A stretch of DNA of 7,273 bases from Deltaproteobacteria bacterium (lineage in GTDB: Bacteria > Desulfobacterota > Desulfarculia > Adiutricales > Adiutricaceae). The position numbers and the translations under genes are program-made. The notes under the pieces are model-generated. The model was given only the letters and a program-made list of their open reading frames with translations, searched no databases and was not told where the DNA came from. The stretch lies in contig JAITJB010000045.1 of the NCBI GenBank assembly GCA_031279155.1, positions 1 to 7,273 on the forward strand. The letters are read 5' to 3'. Shown here one piece after another: positions 1-6,185 of the stretch. The number at the start of each line of letters is the position of its first letter. The stretch's first letter is position 1.

Positions 1-602
1 GGCCGGGCTCAAACGTTTAAGGTACTCTGATAGTTCTTTAATATTATAACAATATCCAACCTAGATGACAAGACCATTCCCCAATAGGGCAGTACGAAAG
101 CCCAGTACAAAAGCGCGAGGCCCCACACTCCTGGCATAACATGATAAAATAGCGTGTCCCTTATAATCTTTTTCTGAACTCTAAATTTTAATTATCTTCT
201 TTTATAATAGTTTTAGTTATAAAATATCTTATATATACGTATATAGTCGGCAATATAATGCTTTATGGATGTTATAGCTATATATTTTTCTTATCACTTG
301 GTACTTTAACTCTAAAAATTAGACTTTTATTCACAATTCGTAAGCACAGAGGCTTATTAGGAAAGATAGAATCGATTATTTTTATAAATTTTATTTTTAT
401 TCATTTAACAATATATTTTATATTATTTATATATTTTAAAATATATAAAAATTCAATTTAAATTTAAAGTGTTACTTGTTTTAATTTATTTAACTATATA
501 ATGGCCAATTAAATATCGTTATAATTTATAATTAATATATTATATGATACTAGTATATGGCCACTCAAAAAAATTTAAAAAATAAACCTAAAATTGTATA
601 AT
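1..602. other. Gene-poor spacer, very AT-rich from about 180
   Basis: I see no supportable gene here. Positions 1-180 have mixed composition and may hold the remains of older coding DNA; the first 20 bases are GC-rich like the end of a gene, but no frame is convincing. From about 180 to 600 the DNA is extremely AT-rich: 421-480 contains only 5 G or C bases in 60. It is full of stops in most frames. A 14-base perfect palindrome (TATATACGTATATA) sits at 232-245. A short open frame at 258-461 has no ribosome binding site and a composition-driven I/F/Y/L/K-rich translation, so I do not call it. No tRNA, CRISPR repeat or DnaA-box cluster was found by eye. Confidence 0.6.
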
Positions 603-617
603 GAGGGCATTCCAAAC
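603..617 (+). repeat. Candidate left inverted repeat of the ISAs1-like element
   Basis: GAGGGCATTCCAAAC begins 28 bases before the transposase start and shares the AGGGCA core with the opposite end. The first base is G where the right end has C. The remaining positions are largely mismatched, so the boundary is approximate. Confidence 0.4.
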
Positions 618-630
618 CAGGATGCCCACA

Positions 631-1675
631 ATGAAAAACTTGGATCTTTTATTCTATTTGACTGAATAATTCTCTAAACTCGAAGACAAAAGACTATCCT
701 GTCGCATCAAATACCCGCTTGTGGATATTTGGACCATCTTCGCGGTGGGGGCCCTTTTAGGTTTCAACGGATGGAAGTCTATCATTGAGTTTGCCAATAG
801 CAAGAAGCGAGATTTTTTTGAAATTCTACATAATAAAACCTCCCTCCCGGGGGTCGATCTCTTGGCGCGGACTATAAGAAATTTCCCCATAGATGAAAGT
901 TTCGATTTTCTCTCCAAATTTGCCGCCGAGTTTATTAATCGCTCCCGGAATCAAGGTAAAGGAAGGCCACCAAAATCTCAGCCTCCGCTGCAGCTTGCTA
1001 TCGACGGTAATACTTTGAATGGAACTTTCAAAAGAGATGATGATGACAAGCCATCACACATACACATAGTCAACGTCGTATGCAATATCATAACGCTGAC
1101 CATGCGAACAGTCTCTGAAAAATCCAATGAGATTACGGCTATTGCTCCATTACTCCAAGAAATCCACGAAATGGCTCTGGCAAATGGTATAATTATCAGC
1201 ACCGACGCCATGGGTTGCCAGGAGGTAATAGCGAAACTGATCGATGAGTATAGCTACTTTTACTTTTTTAATTTGAAAAAAAAGCAGCCCAAGTCATTCG
1301 AACAAGTGGATTTACTTTTCAAGGAATAGGAACAAAACCCTGAGCTCTTTAAGTACGATATTCAGATCAGCGTGCACCATTTCCGGCTCGAAGATCGAGA
1401 ACAGGATCGTCACTGTGATCTACATGACCAGCCCCGCAGCCCGTGAGTGGTTCCCCATGCACGAGAAGTGGGCAGACATCCAGATTGTGGTTAAGTGCGT
1501 GAGGTACGCCCTATACACCAAAAAGGGCAAGGCCAGTTCCCAAGAACAACGGTACTTCATCATTAGCGGCAGCTTCGACGCTAGTCATGTGAACGATATC
1601 AAAGATGGGTCAAGCCGAAACGCAAATTTAATGCCAAAATTTAGGAAAATCTATGCTTTTAAAAAAAAATTTTGA
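631..1675 (+). pseudogene. ISAs1-family DDE transposase, multiply inactivated
   Basis: The ancestral frame probably starts at ATG 631 (MKNLDLLFYLTE) with AGGA about nine bases upstream. It is broken by TAA at 667-669, then continues as FSKLEDKRLSCRIKYPLVDI, which resembles the ISAs1 N-terminus. Further family landmarks follow: AIDGNTLNGT (like AIDGKTLRGS, first catalytic Asp), EKSNEITAIAPLL, and STDAMGCQEVIAKLI (second Asp region). A TAG at 1327-1329 interrupts the frame again. A frameshift between about 1370 and 1394 moves the homology to another frame, giving IENRIVTVIYMTSPAAREWF and later SSQEQRYFIISGSFDA. The expected RxHWxIENxLHWxLDVxF block, which in this family carries the last acidic catalytic residue, is absent. 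The sequence jumps near 1600-1615 to a tail resembling the C-terminal NLxxxRKIA segment. The longest intact pieces are 670-1329 and about 1391-1675. Family assignment is by remembered motifs, but several agree in order. Confidence 0.9.
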
Positions 1676-1688
1676 CGTTTTTGCCCTG
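1674..1688 (-). repeat. Candidate right inverted repeat of the ISAs1-like element
   Basis: Read on the minus strand from 1688, the sequence is CAGGGCAAAAACGTC. It matches the left end at AGGGCA only. It overlaps the transposase TGA (1673-1675), a usual arrangement for small insertion sequences. Confidence 0.4.
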
Positions 1689-1709
1689 ATTGCCAGGCTA
1701 CGGGGTCTT

Positions 1710-1715
1710 TATAAT
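1710..1715 (+). promoter_or_regulatory. Candidate -10 box (TATAAT) for the leader and repeat-protein gene
   Basis: A perfect TATAAT lies 22 bases right of the insertion sequence end, and transcription would start near 1722. The -35 region is poor: TTGCCA (1690-1695) leaves a 14-base spacer, TTGCCC (1681-1686) leaves 23, and the hexamer at 17-base spacing is TGATTG. An alternative -10, GATAAT at 1731-1736, has TTTATA (1708-1713) at 17 bases. The promoter is therefore plausible but not precisely placed, and it may need an activator or be shaped by the inserted element. Confidence 0.35.
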
Positions 1716-1745
1716 CTAGCATTAATGTGAGATAATAAATCGTAA

Positions 1746-1786
1746 GTTCCTGGCTTAGGCTGGTGAGCCTGAGCCCCGTCTGGAAC
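1746..1786 (+). promoter_or_regulatory. Candidate antiterminator hairpin in the 5' leader
   Basis: GGCTTAGGC (1752-1760) pairs with GCCTGAGCC (1767-1775) across a six-base loop, giving nine pairs including one G-U. GTTCC (1746-1750) can add five more pairs with GGAAC (1782-1786), leaving CCGTCT bulged. The outer pairing uses A1785 and C1786, and the inner stem uses C1774 and C1775; all four bases are also needed by the following terminator. The full long hairpin and the full terminator therefore cannot coexist, which is the layout of an attenuator or riboswitch expression platform. A shortened inner hairpin of seven pairs could coexist with the terminator. I do not recognise a known riboswitch class. 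Confidence 0.4.
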
Positions 1787-1797
1787 GGGGTTTTTAT
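1774..1797 (+). terminator. Intrinsic terminator in the leader of the repeat-protein gene
   Basis: CCCCGT (1774-1779) pairs with ACGGGG (1785-1790) around a five-base loop and is followed by TTTTTATTATT. The stem can be lengthened weakly by G-U and A-U pairs with the first Ts. It ends just before GAGGAG at 1802-1807. Either it ends a short transcript from the promoter near 1710, making a small RNA of about 75 bases, or it controls read-through into the repeat-protein gene. Confidence 0.75.
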
Positions 1798-1813
1798 TAT
1801 TGAGGAGTTAAAT

Positions 1814-1879
1814 TTGGATAGTCAAAACATAATGATATATTTTTTTAGCTTCAAAAAATGGCGGTTCATCTATGGCTGA
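1814..1879 (+). CDS. Possible 21-residue leader peptide (TTG start)
   Basis: TTG at 1814 follows a strong ribosome binding site, GAGGAG (1802-1807), with a six-base spacer. The frame encodes Met-Asp-Ser-Gln-Asn and then a hydrophobic and basic stretch with YFFSFKKWRFIYG at its end, stopping at TGA 1877-1879. Its end overlaps the ATG of the repeat-protein gene (1872) by eight bases in another frame, a geometry suited to translational coupling. The repeat-protein gene itself has only a weak GGCGG motif upstream, so ribosomes delivered by this frame could matter. The short length and rare start codon mean it could also be chance. No stalling motif is recognised. Confidence 0.25.
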   Translation: MDSQNIMIYFFSFKKWRFIYG

Positions 1880-4451
1880 TAACTCCGGCTCGAACGCCTA
1901 TCAGGCCATAAAGGAAATTGAGGATATACTTAACGAGGTCAGTCGAGTCAGTCAATCGATTGACAATAAGTTGGAGTCAGATTCTCAAAAGGAGCCAGTT
2001 GATAAGCTAGAGGTCGATCATGACTTCCATCGCCATAAGGCCAAGTTGGCCTTATTAATGCTGGAAGTAAGAGATCGCTTTGAAAAATTAACTAACATGT
2101 GCGCAGGTAGCCAGGTTCCTAACGGCTATGGGGATCTATTTAGCCGGTTAGTTTTGGCCTTTAGCCGATTTTCTTCTGTTGACGAGTCAAACCATATTTT
2201 TGAGACAGGTTCTCCATTATTGACGATAGACCAATCAGCCGTCTTTTTGGCCGAAGCCGTTGGCATCTTGGTGGAGAGCTATCTCGACGCCGACCGCTAC
2301 GATGAGGCGGCTAGTTTGTTTTCAAAGTGGCTACCGTTAAGTCACCATGAGGAGAGCGTCTTTTTAATGGTCCAGGTGGCCTTCGAGCTTATCAGCCGCC
2401 TTGCTGTCGTAAGTAAAATGAGCGTGGCCCGTGAGATCTACGATTCCATGGAGGGCTTAGGCGGCGGCAGGGCCGATCTAGTTTTAGTTCATTTACAAGA
2501 GGGTATTTCTTCCAAATCTTCTCAGACGGCCAAAGCCCAAAGGGCTTTGGCGCCTATCACGGAACCCAATTTAAATTTGGTCACCAAACCTAGCTCGCCC
2601 AATAGAGACAAGGCCATTAAAAATCCTAAATCTTTTCAAGAAGACGATTTTGTCTGCGTCGTTCGGGCCCAAACGGCGGTTAACCTTATAAGCGGCTATA
2701 CCATTGTCGATAGCATAGATGAAGCCACCGAGATCTTCTATTCTATGCCCGTACCTAAGGCCGTGGAAGATTACGTAAACTTTAGGAGCATGGCGGCCGT
2801 CAATCTCATTAGCGCCCACGTCCGTAGGTTTCACTGGAACGAAGGTAAAGCCTTGTTTCACGAGCTCCAGCGATTAGGCGAGATGGCCGATAATTCCATT
2901 TACCAAGCCATCGCCTTAGTTGAGATTACCGGCTACACTGAAGAGGATTGGTTTTTTGAGGTCGTAAAACTTTACGAATCTTTAGAAGGCTTAAGCGATA
3001 GTAGCGAGTTTGCCCTCCAGCGCATGCACGCTGCCGGAAACCTCGTTTTCGCCGCCGGCGAATTCGACCATATTGATTTGGCCCGCCAGATCTACGATAC
3101 CCTCCCGTCCTTTGGCGATAGCGACGAGGCCATCATGGTCTTTGCCTCGGCTACGGTTAACTTATTGACCGACTACTGCGCATCGGCCATGGTCTTAAAT
3201 GCTGAGGAGCTCTTTAAAGATCTTCAGTCTTTTCGGCAGCTGCCGGTGGTGATCGAAGCCGAAGCTCAGAGTTGTTACAACTTGATGTGCCTTTATATCC
3301 GCCTAAGAAATTTTAAAAAAGCCCAACAATACTACCAACTATTGGGAACCTATATCCAGACGCCGGTCATATCGACTTGGCTGGCCCACGCCACCTCCGG
3401 AATGACTTGCGAGCTTTTAAAAATCGATAGATTAGAGGAGGCCATTAATACCTACTCGAACTTTGACTCCATCTTATCAAGCGAACAAGTTTTAACCGAG
3501 CAAGCTAGCGCCATGTTCATCGTGGTAAATTACTTATGTGAAGCGGGTTTAAGGACTAAGGCCAGTAATTTTTATCGTAGCTTTTTGGAAAAATACGATA
3601 GTTTCCGCTCTAACCCGCCTAAAGTTACGAGCAAAGAAGGTAGCCAGAGCGAAGAAGCGGCTAAATTTGAGAGCTACCTAGAAATCAATGGCGGCGTCTT
3701 CGGTAGGGTTTATCGCCACGAAGTCTCCAAAGGCCCTAAAAAAACTGTGGACTCCATTAATGATTCTATTACCCAAGCGGCCTGCCTTTTAAGCGTCTAT
3801 TTTGGCCAAGTCATGCTCTTTAAGGAGGCTAGAGCCTTTTACTCTTCCGTCCAAAAGTTCGTCCATAAAGAGCAGGACCGTAACGCGGCCATCTGGGCCT
3901 TAAGCGCCAGTTTTGAGTTGGTGGCTAATCTTTTGGAAGCCGGTAAAGTTAGTGAAGCCATCGAGATTTTTGACGATTACCAATCTTACCGAATCAGCCC
4001 TAAGTTTGATAATCTCGTGGACCGTCAAATCGCTGAAACCGGCATCTTTATCATCAACAATACCTGGAACCTAAGTAAAATCAAATACATTTTTGAGGCC
4101 ATGCTGGCTAACCGCACCCAGATAAATCATAGCTCCTTATTGTGCAAGGCTAGCCGCAAGTACATTCATTTATTGCAACAAGCCGATAAGCTCAGGCAGG
4201 CTAGGGAGGTCTACGATAAAGTCTCCGGAGCCATTGGCCTGACCCGCCGCAACAACACTTGGCGGGTGGAGATGGCCTTATTGCTCTTAGGGGCTTATCA
4301 AAAGGTAGGCGATCTGGAAAACGCTAAAAGCCTGATGAAGACTCTCCAAAATGTCGGCCAAAACCGCTATATTTTAAAGCTCCGCGATAAGGCCGCCCAA
4401 ATTTACGAGCAAATTGAAAACCCCCCAAAGCCTAAAGGGCGGGGGGTTTAA
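1872..4451 (+). CDS. Large cytoplasmic protein of ~40-residue TPR/PPR-like helical repeats
   Basis: This 859-residue protein has no signal peptide or membrane segment and consists almost wholly of helix-turn-helix repeats. The second helix of each unit follows a pattern like (D/E)-A-x-x-I-(Y/F)-x-x-(L/M). The anchor Ala, or its equivalent, falls at residues 146, 186, 285, 325, 364, 404, 444, 484, 524, 564, 653, 696, 737, 777 and 818, so the period is 40 with very little drift. The first helix often carries AVNLI-type sequence, with Asn at 271, 311, 390, 430 and 470. Two polar linkers, about 208-262 and 577-603, break the register. The N-terminal 75 residues are polar and coil-like. Such arrays bind peptides, proteins or sometimes RNA; no catalytic domain is visible, so function is unknown. 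ATG 1872 follows GGCGG with seven bases between. It is convergent with the operon on its right and probably controlled by the leader upstream. Confidence 0.9.
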   Translation: MADNSGSNAYQAIKEIEDILNEVSRVSQSIDNKLESDSQKEPVDKLEVDHDFHRHKAKLALLMLEVRDRFEKLTNMCAGSQVPNGYGDLFSRLVLAFSRFSSVDESNHIFETGSPLLTIDQSAVFLAEAVGILVESYLDADRYDEAASLFSKWLPLSHHEESVFLMVQVAFELISRLAVVSKMSVAREIYDSMEGLGGGRADLVLVHLQEGISSKSSQTAKAQRALAPITEPNLNLVTKPSSPNRDKAIKNPKSFQEDDFVCVVRAQTAVNLISGYTIVDSIDEATEIFYSMPVPKAVEDYVNFRSMAAVNLISAHVRRFHWNEGKALFHELQRLGEMADNSIYQAIALVEITGYTEEDWFFEVVKLYESLEGLSDSSEFALQRMHAAGNLVFAAGEFDHIDLARQIYDTLPSFGDSDEAIMVFASATVNLLTDYCASAMVLNAEELFKDLQSFRQLPVVIEAEAQSCYNLMCLYIRLRNFKKAQQYYQLLGTYIQTPVISTWLAHATSGMTCELLKIDRLEEAINTYSNFDSILSSEQVLTEQASAMFIVVNYLCEAGLRTKASNFYRSFLEKYDSFRSNPPKVTSKEGSQSEEAAKFESYLEINGGVFGRVYRHEVSKGPKKTVDSINDSITQAACLLSVYFGQVMLFKEARAFYSSVQKFVHKEQDRNAAIWALSASFELVANLLEAGKVSEAIEIFDDYQSYRISPKFDNLVDRQIAETGIFIINNTWNLSKIKYIFEAMLANRTQINHSSLLCKASRKYIHLLQQADKLRQAREVYDKVSGAIGLTRRNNTWRVEMALLLLGAYQKVGDLENAKSLMKTLQNVGQNRYILKLRDKAAQIYEQIENPPKPKGRGV
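2529..2551 (+). repeat. Perfect 10-bp inverted repeat inside the repeat-protein gene
   Basis: GCCAAAGCCC (2529-2538) and GGGCTTTGGC (2542-2551) form a perfect stem with an AAA loop. It lies in the codons for residues 220-227, in the polar linker between repeat blocks. No T-run follows on either strand, so it is not an intrinsic terminator. Confidence 0.6.
4418..4449. terminator. Bidirectional hairpin over the stop codon of the repeat-protein gene
   Basis: AAACCCCCC (4418-4426) pairs with GGGGGGTTT (4441-4449), and an inner GCCT/GGGC stem closes an AAA loop. The hairpin is made from the last codons (residues about 849-859) and the first base of the TAA stop. On the plus strand only three Ts follow the G-run, then AAAGG. 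On the minus strand the exit reads GGGGGGTTTTCAATTT, a better tract. It therefore probably terminates the minus-strand operon ending at 4513 and may also serve the plus-strand gene. Confidence 0.6.
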
Positions 4452-4492
4452 AGGCGATCTTTGTACCGAAGTTTGGCCCAAGGCTCAAGCTT

Positions 4493-4518
4493 AAAAAAAA
4501 TTTACTAAAAAATTAGTA
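4493..4518 (-). terminator. Weak AT-rich hairpin with T8 at the end of the minus-strand operon
   Basis: On the minus strand TACTAA pairs with TTAGTA around TTTT (plus positions 4503-4518), overlapping the TAA stop of the lipoprotein gene. It is followed by AAA and eight Ts (plus 4500-4493). The stem has only one G-C pair, so termination would be inefficient. The GC-rich hairpin about 45 bases further on is the stronger candidate. Confidence 0.3.
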
Positions 4519-5460
4519 TTCTATAAAGTCATAGACTTCAGGCGGGGTTTTTGCTTGAGACTTTAGCCTCTTAAGGTTTGCGGCGGCTAAAGGGTAACCC
4601 CTTTGGTCAGCTAAAGTGTACCACTTAGTAGCCTCGGCAAGATCTGGGCTTACGGCCCGGCCCTCTTCGTAGAAGAAGCCTAAGTCGTTTAGGCTCCTGG
4701 CCGTGGTTTGCGGTAGATTAGCCGCCCGGTGCGACCAAGTGGCGGCCATGAAAGGGGCGGCTGTAGTACCTATACCTAAGCGGGTTAAGTAGGATATGTT
4801 ACCCATGGCCAAGACGTCGCCAGCAAAGGCCGCTCGATAGACGGCCTGGTAGGCTTCAATTTGGGCGTTACTCGTGGCCTTTGTCGCCTCAGAACTTGAG
4901 CCCAAAAGAGCGGCGGCTAAAATGTTCATGGCCGGGTAAAACCCACTTGAGGCGGAAAGCCTAGCCAGCGGCAGGGCTTGGTTAGAATCGGGTAGCTCGG
5001 AAATATAGCCGCGCAGATATAAAATGGCCAAACTTGCCTGGTAGATGGGGCGCTCGGGCCTTGGGCCATCTTTGGCCCAAAGGGTCAGCGTATCTTTGTG
5101 GGCGGCTAAAAGGTTTAAGAGGGTATCGGCTTCGTCGGGATTGGGTAATAACCCGTCAAGACCGTATTCAGTGATTATCCTTAAAAAAAAGGCCGCCCTT
5201 AAGTTACCAGAGCGGCCAGCTTGAGTAAGTAAGGGTCTAGCCCCTTTAAAATCACCTTTATAATATTCTTCCTCGCCGGCTGGACGCAGTTCACCTAGGG
5301 GGGCAGCATCGCTTGCGGCCTTTTGGTCATCCGATTTGTCGCCCGAAAAAAAAGAACAGCCAAAAAGAGCCAGAGCCAAAAGACCAAAGGCAACTAAACT
5401 TATAAGTCCTAAAAGGGGCCTAGGGCTATCTACTGAGCTAAACGCCGCTTTGGTTCTCAT
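4513..5460 (-). CDS. Sel1-repeat lipoprotein
   Basis: The 315-residue product begins with a lipoprotein signal: basic residues, a hydrophobic core at about 15-33, and a lipobox LFGC giving Cys35 as the lipidated residue. Phe at -2 is less usual. Ser at +2 would, by enterobacterial rules, favour the outer membrane. After an acidic linker the chain is helical and Sel1-like. The clearest repeat is residues 256-291 (SLNDLGFFYEEGRAV, then A-T-K-W-Y-x-x-A-A/D-x-x-G-Y). Weaker units occur at about 60-110, 140-190 and 205-250. Sel1 proteins are usually scaffolds for protein contacts in the envelope or signalling; the partner is unknown. The ATG at 5460 has AAGGGG six bases upstream and overlaps the end of the upstream regulator gene by 23 bases, so the two are probably co-expressed. 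Last gene of its operon. Confidence 0.85.
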   Translation of the reverse strand: MRTKAAFSSVDSPRPLLGLISLVAFGLLALALFGCSFFSGDKSDDQKAASDAAPLGELRPAGEEEYYKGDFKGARPLLTQAGRSGNLRAAFFLRIITEYGLDGLLPNPDEADTLLNLLAAHKDTLTLWAKDGPRPERPIYQASLAILYLRGYISELPDSNQALPLARLSASSGFYPAMNILAAALLGSSSEATKATSNAQIEAYQAVYRAAFAGDVLAMGNISYLTRLGIGTTAAPFMAATWSHRAANLPQTTARSLNDLGFFYEEGRAVSPDLAEATKWYTLADQRGYPLAAANLKRLKSQAKTPPEVYDFIEY

Positions 5461-6163
5461 CGGAGTCCCCTTCGGCTAGGGCGATAAGGCGGCCCCGGTC
5501 GATTATGATCAGGTGACTTTTAGTCTCCTTGAGAAAGCCGGCGTTTTTAAGTTTCGTTAGCGATCTCGATAAGCTCTCAGCCGTTGTCCCTAGCCTCAAG
5601 GCCAGTTGACCTTTGGTGGTGGGAAGCCTTATTTCACCATTGTCATCGGCCAATTCCAGGAGAAAACCAGCTAGCCTAGGCAGAAGCTGTTGACCGGCGG
5701 CTTCGATAATACTTCGGAAATGATTTAGTCTCTGAGCTAAGACCCCGATCATGGCGATGCTAAGATCGGGGTTTTGGGCCAGTAACTTTCGAATGGATTC
5801 CGTGGGAAACAATATGGTTTCGGTGGCTTCTACGGCTAAAGCCGAAGCCGGATAGCCCCCGGGCCTGAAGACGGCGGCTTCTCCAAAAATGGTACCAGGG
5901 CCGCAGAGGTTTAAAATCCTCTCCCGACCGTCGGAGTGGATGAGGTAGATTTTTACCAGGCCGGTGGCCACTAAGTAAAAGCCAGGGGCCTCATCGCCGC
6001 GCTCAAATAGACTTTGGCCGGTAGCAAAACTTTTCCTTATAGCGATGCTGGCCAAGCTATCTATGAGATCGCAAGATAAGCCCTCAAAAAACAACGATTG
6101 GTTTAAGACTTCAGTCGTCCAATCCTTAGTTAAAGGCTTTGGGTCAGAGTCGGCTTTGGTCAT
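5438..6163 (-). CDS. Crp/Fnr-family transcriptional regulator
   Basis: The 241-residue product has the standard two-domain plan. A cyclic-nucleotide-binding-type beta-roll covers about 23-140 (FFEGLS, then FERGDEAPGFYLVATGLVKI, G-P-G-T-I-F-G-E, and A-A-V-F). A long dimer helix at about 135-160 leads to a Crp-type winged helix at about 165-225, with recognition helix near AESLSRSLTKLK. The cAMP-contacting Arg-Ser of E. coli CRP (RSA) is replaced by PAS at 105-107, so cAMP is probably not the ligand. Only two Cys (31, 87) are present, so there is no FNR-type iron-sulfur cluster. The effector is unknown; Dnr or HcpR-like redox sensors are alternatives. I chose ATG 6163, preceded by AGAAGGA with an 11-base spacer. 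ATG 6199 adds 12 residues, lacks a ribosome binding site and overlaps truA by 14 bases. Confidence 0.92.
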   Translation of the reverse strand: MTKADSDPKPLTKDWTTEVLNQSLFFEGLSCDLIDSLASIAIRKSFATGQSLFERGDEAPGFYLVATGLVKIYLIHSDGRERILNLCGPGTIFGEAAVFRPGGYPASALAVEATETILFPTESIRKLLAQNPDLSIAMIGVLAQRLNHFRSIIEAAGQQLLPRLAGFLLELADDNGEIRLPTTKGQLALRLGTTAESLSRSLTKLKNAGFLKETKSHLIIIDRGRLIALAEGDSDENQSGV

Positions 6164-6174
6164 GGAAGCGGGTA

Positions 6175-6181
6175 TCCTTCT
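6175..6181 (-). promoter_or_regulatory. Ribosome binding site that favours the inner start of the Crp/Fnr-type gene
   Basis: AGAAGGA on the minus strand lies 11 bases upstream of ATG 6163 and just downstream of the truA stop codon. The outer ATG at 6199 is preceded by CCCTTTAGCGGCCAAA, with no Shine-Dalgarno match. Confidence 0.5.
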
Positions 6182-6185
6182 CGCC

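Larger units (their letters stand above)
603..1688 (+). mobile_element. Decayed ISAs1-family insertion sequence
   Basis: The element is defined by the ruined ISAs1-type transposase inside it and by short candidate ends. The left end reads GAGGGCA (603-609) and the right end, read inward on the minus strand, reads CAGGGCA (1688-1682). ISAs1-family elements commonly begin with CAGGGCA-like ends. Beyond this hexamer core the two ends hardly match. The flanks (ATTGTATAAT on the left, ATTGCCAGGC on the right) share only ATTG, so no clear target duplication survives. The length of 1086 bases is a little short for the family, consistent with an internal deletion in the transposase. The transposase stop codon lies immediately inside the right end. 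The copy cannot move itself. Confidence 0.75.

Noticed and set aside
2..49. Possible tail of a plus-strand gene entering from the left edge
   Set aside because: Two frames stay open for only 10-16 codons; none can be preferred.
87..108. Near-duplicate GGGCAGTAC / GCCCAGTAC with a four-pair hairpin
   Set aside because: Too short and without a T-run or neighbouring gene to give it meaning.
9..137. 42-codon minus-strand frame with a hydrophobic start (MPGVWGLALLYWAFVLPYWG)
   Set aside because: No ribosome binding site and no family recognised. It could be a remnant of a membrane or transposase gene, but length and evidence are too small.
258..461. 67-codon open frame on the plus strand
   Set aside because: No ribosome binding site, and the translation is I/F/L/K/Y-rich as expected from AT-rich DNA; no recognisable protein.
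654..1211. Minus-strand open frames opposite the transposase
   Set aside because: They are antisense to clear transposase homology and have no support of their own.
593..1698. Target-site duplication flanking the insertion sequence
   Set aside because: The 10-base flanks share only the first four bases (ATTG), no more than chance.
2571..2861. 96-codon minus-strand frame inside the repeat-protein gene
   Set aside because: Shadow of the long plus-strand frame, which has clear repeat periodicity.
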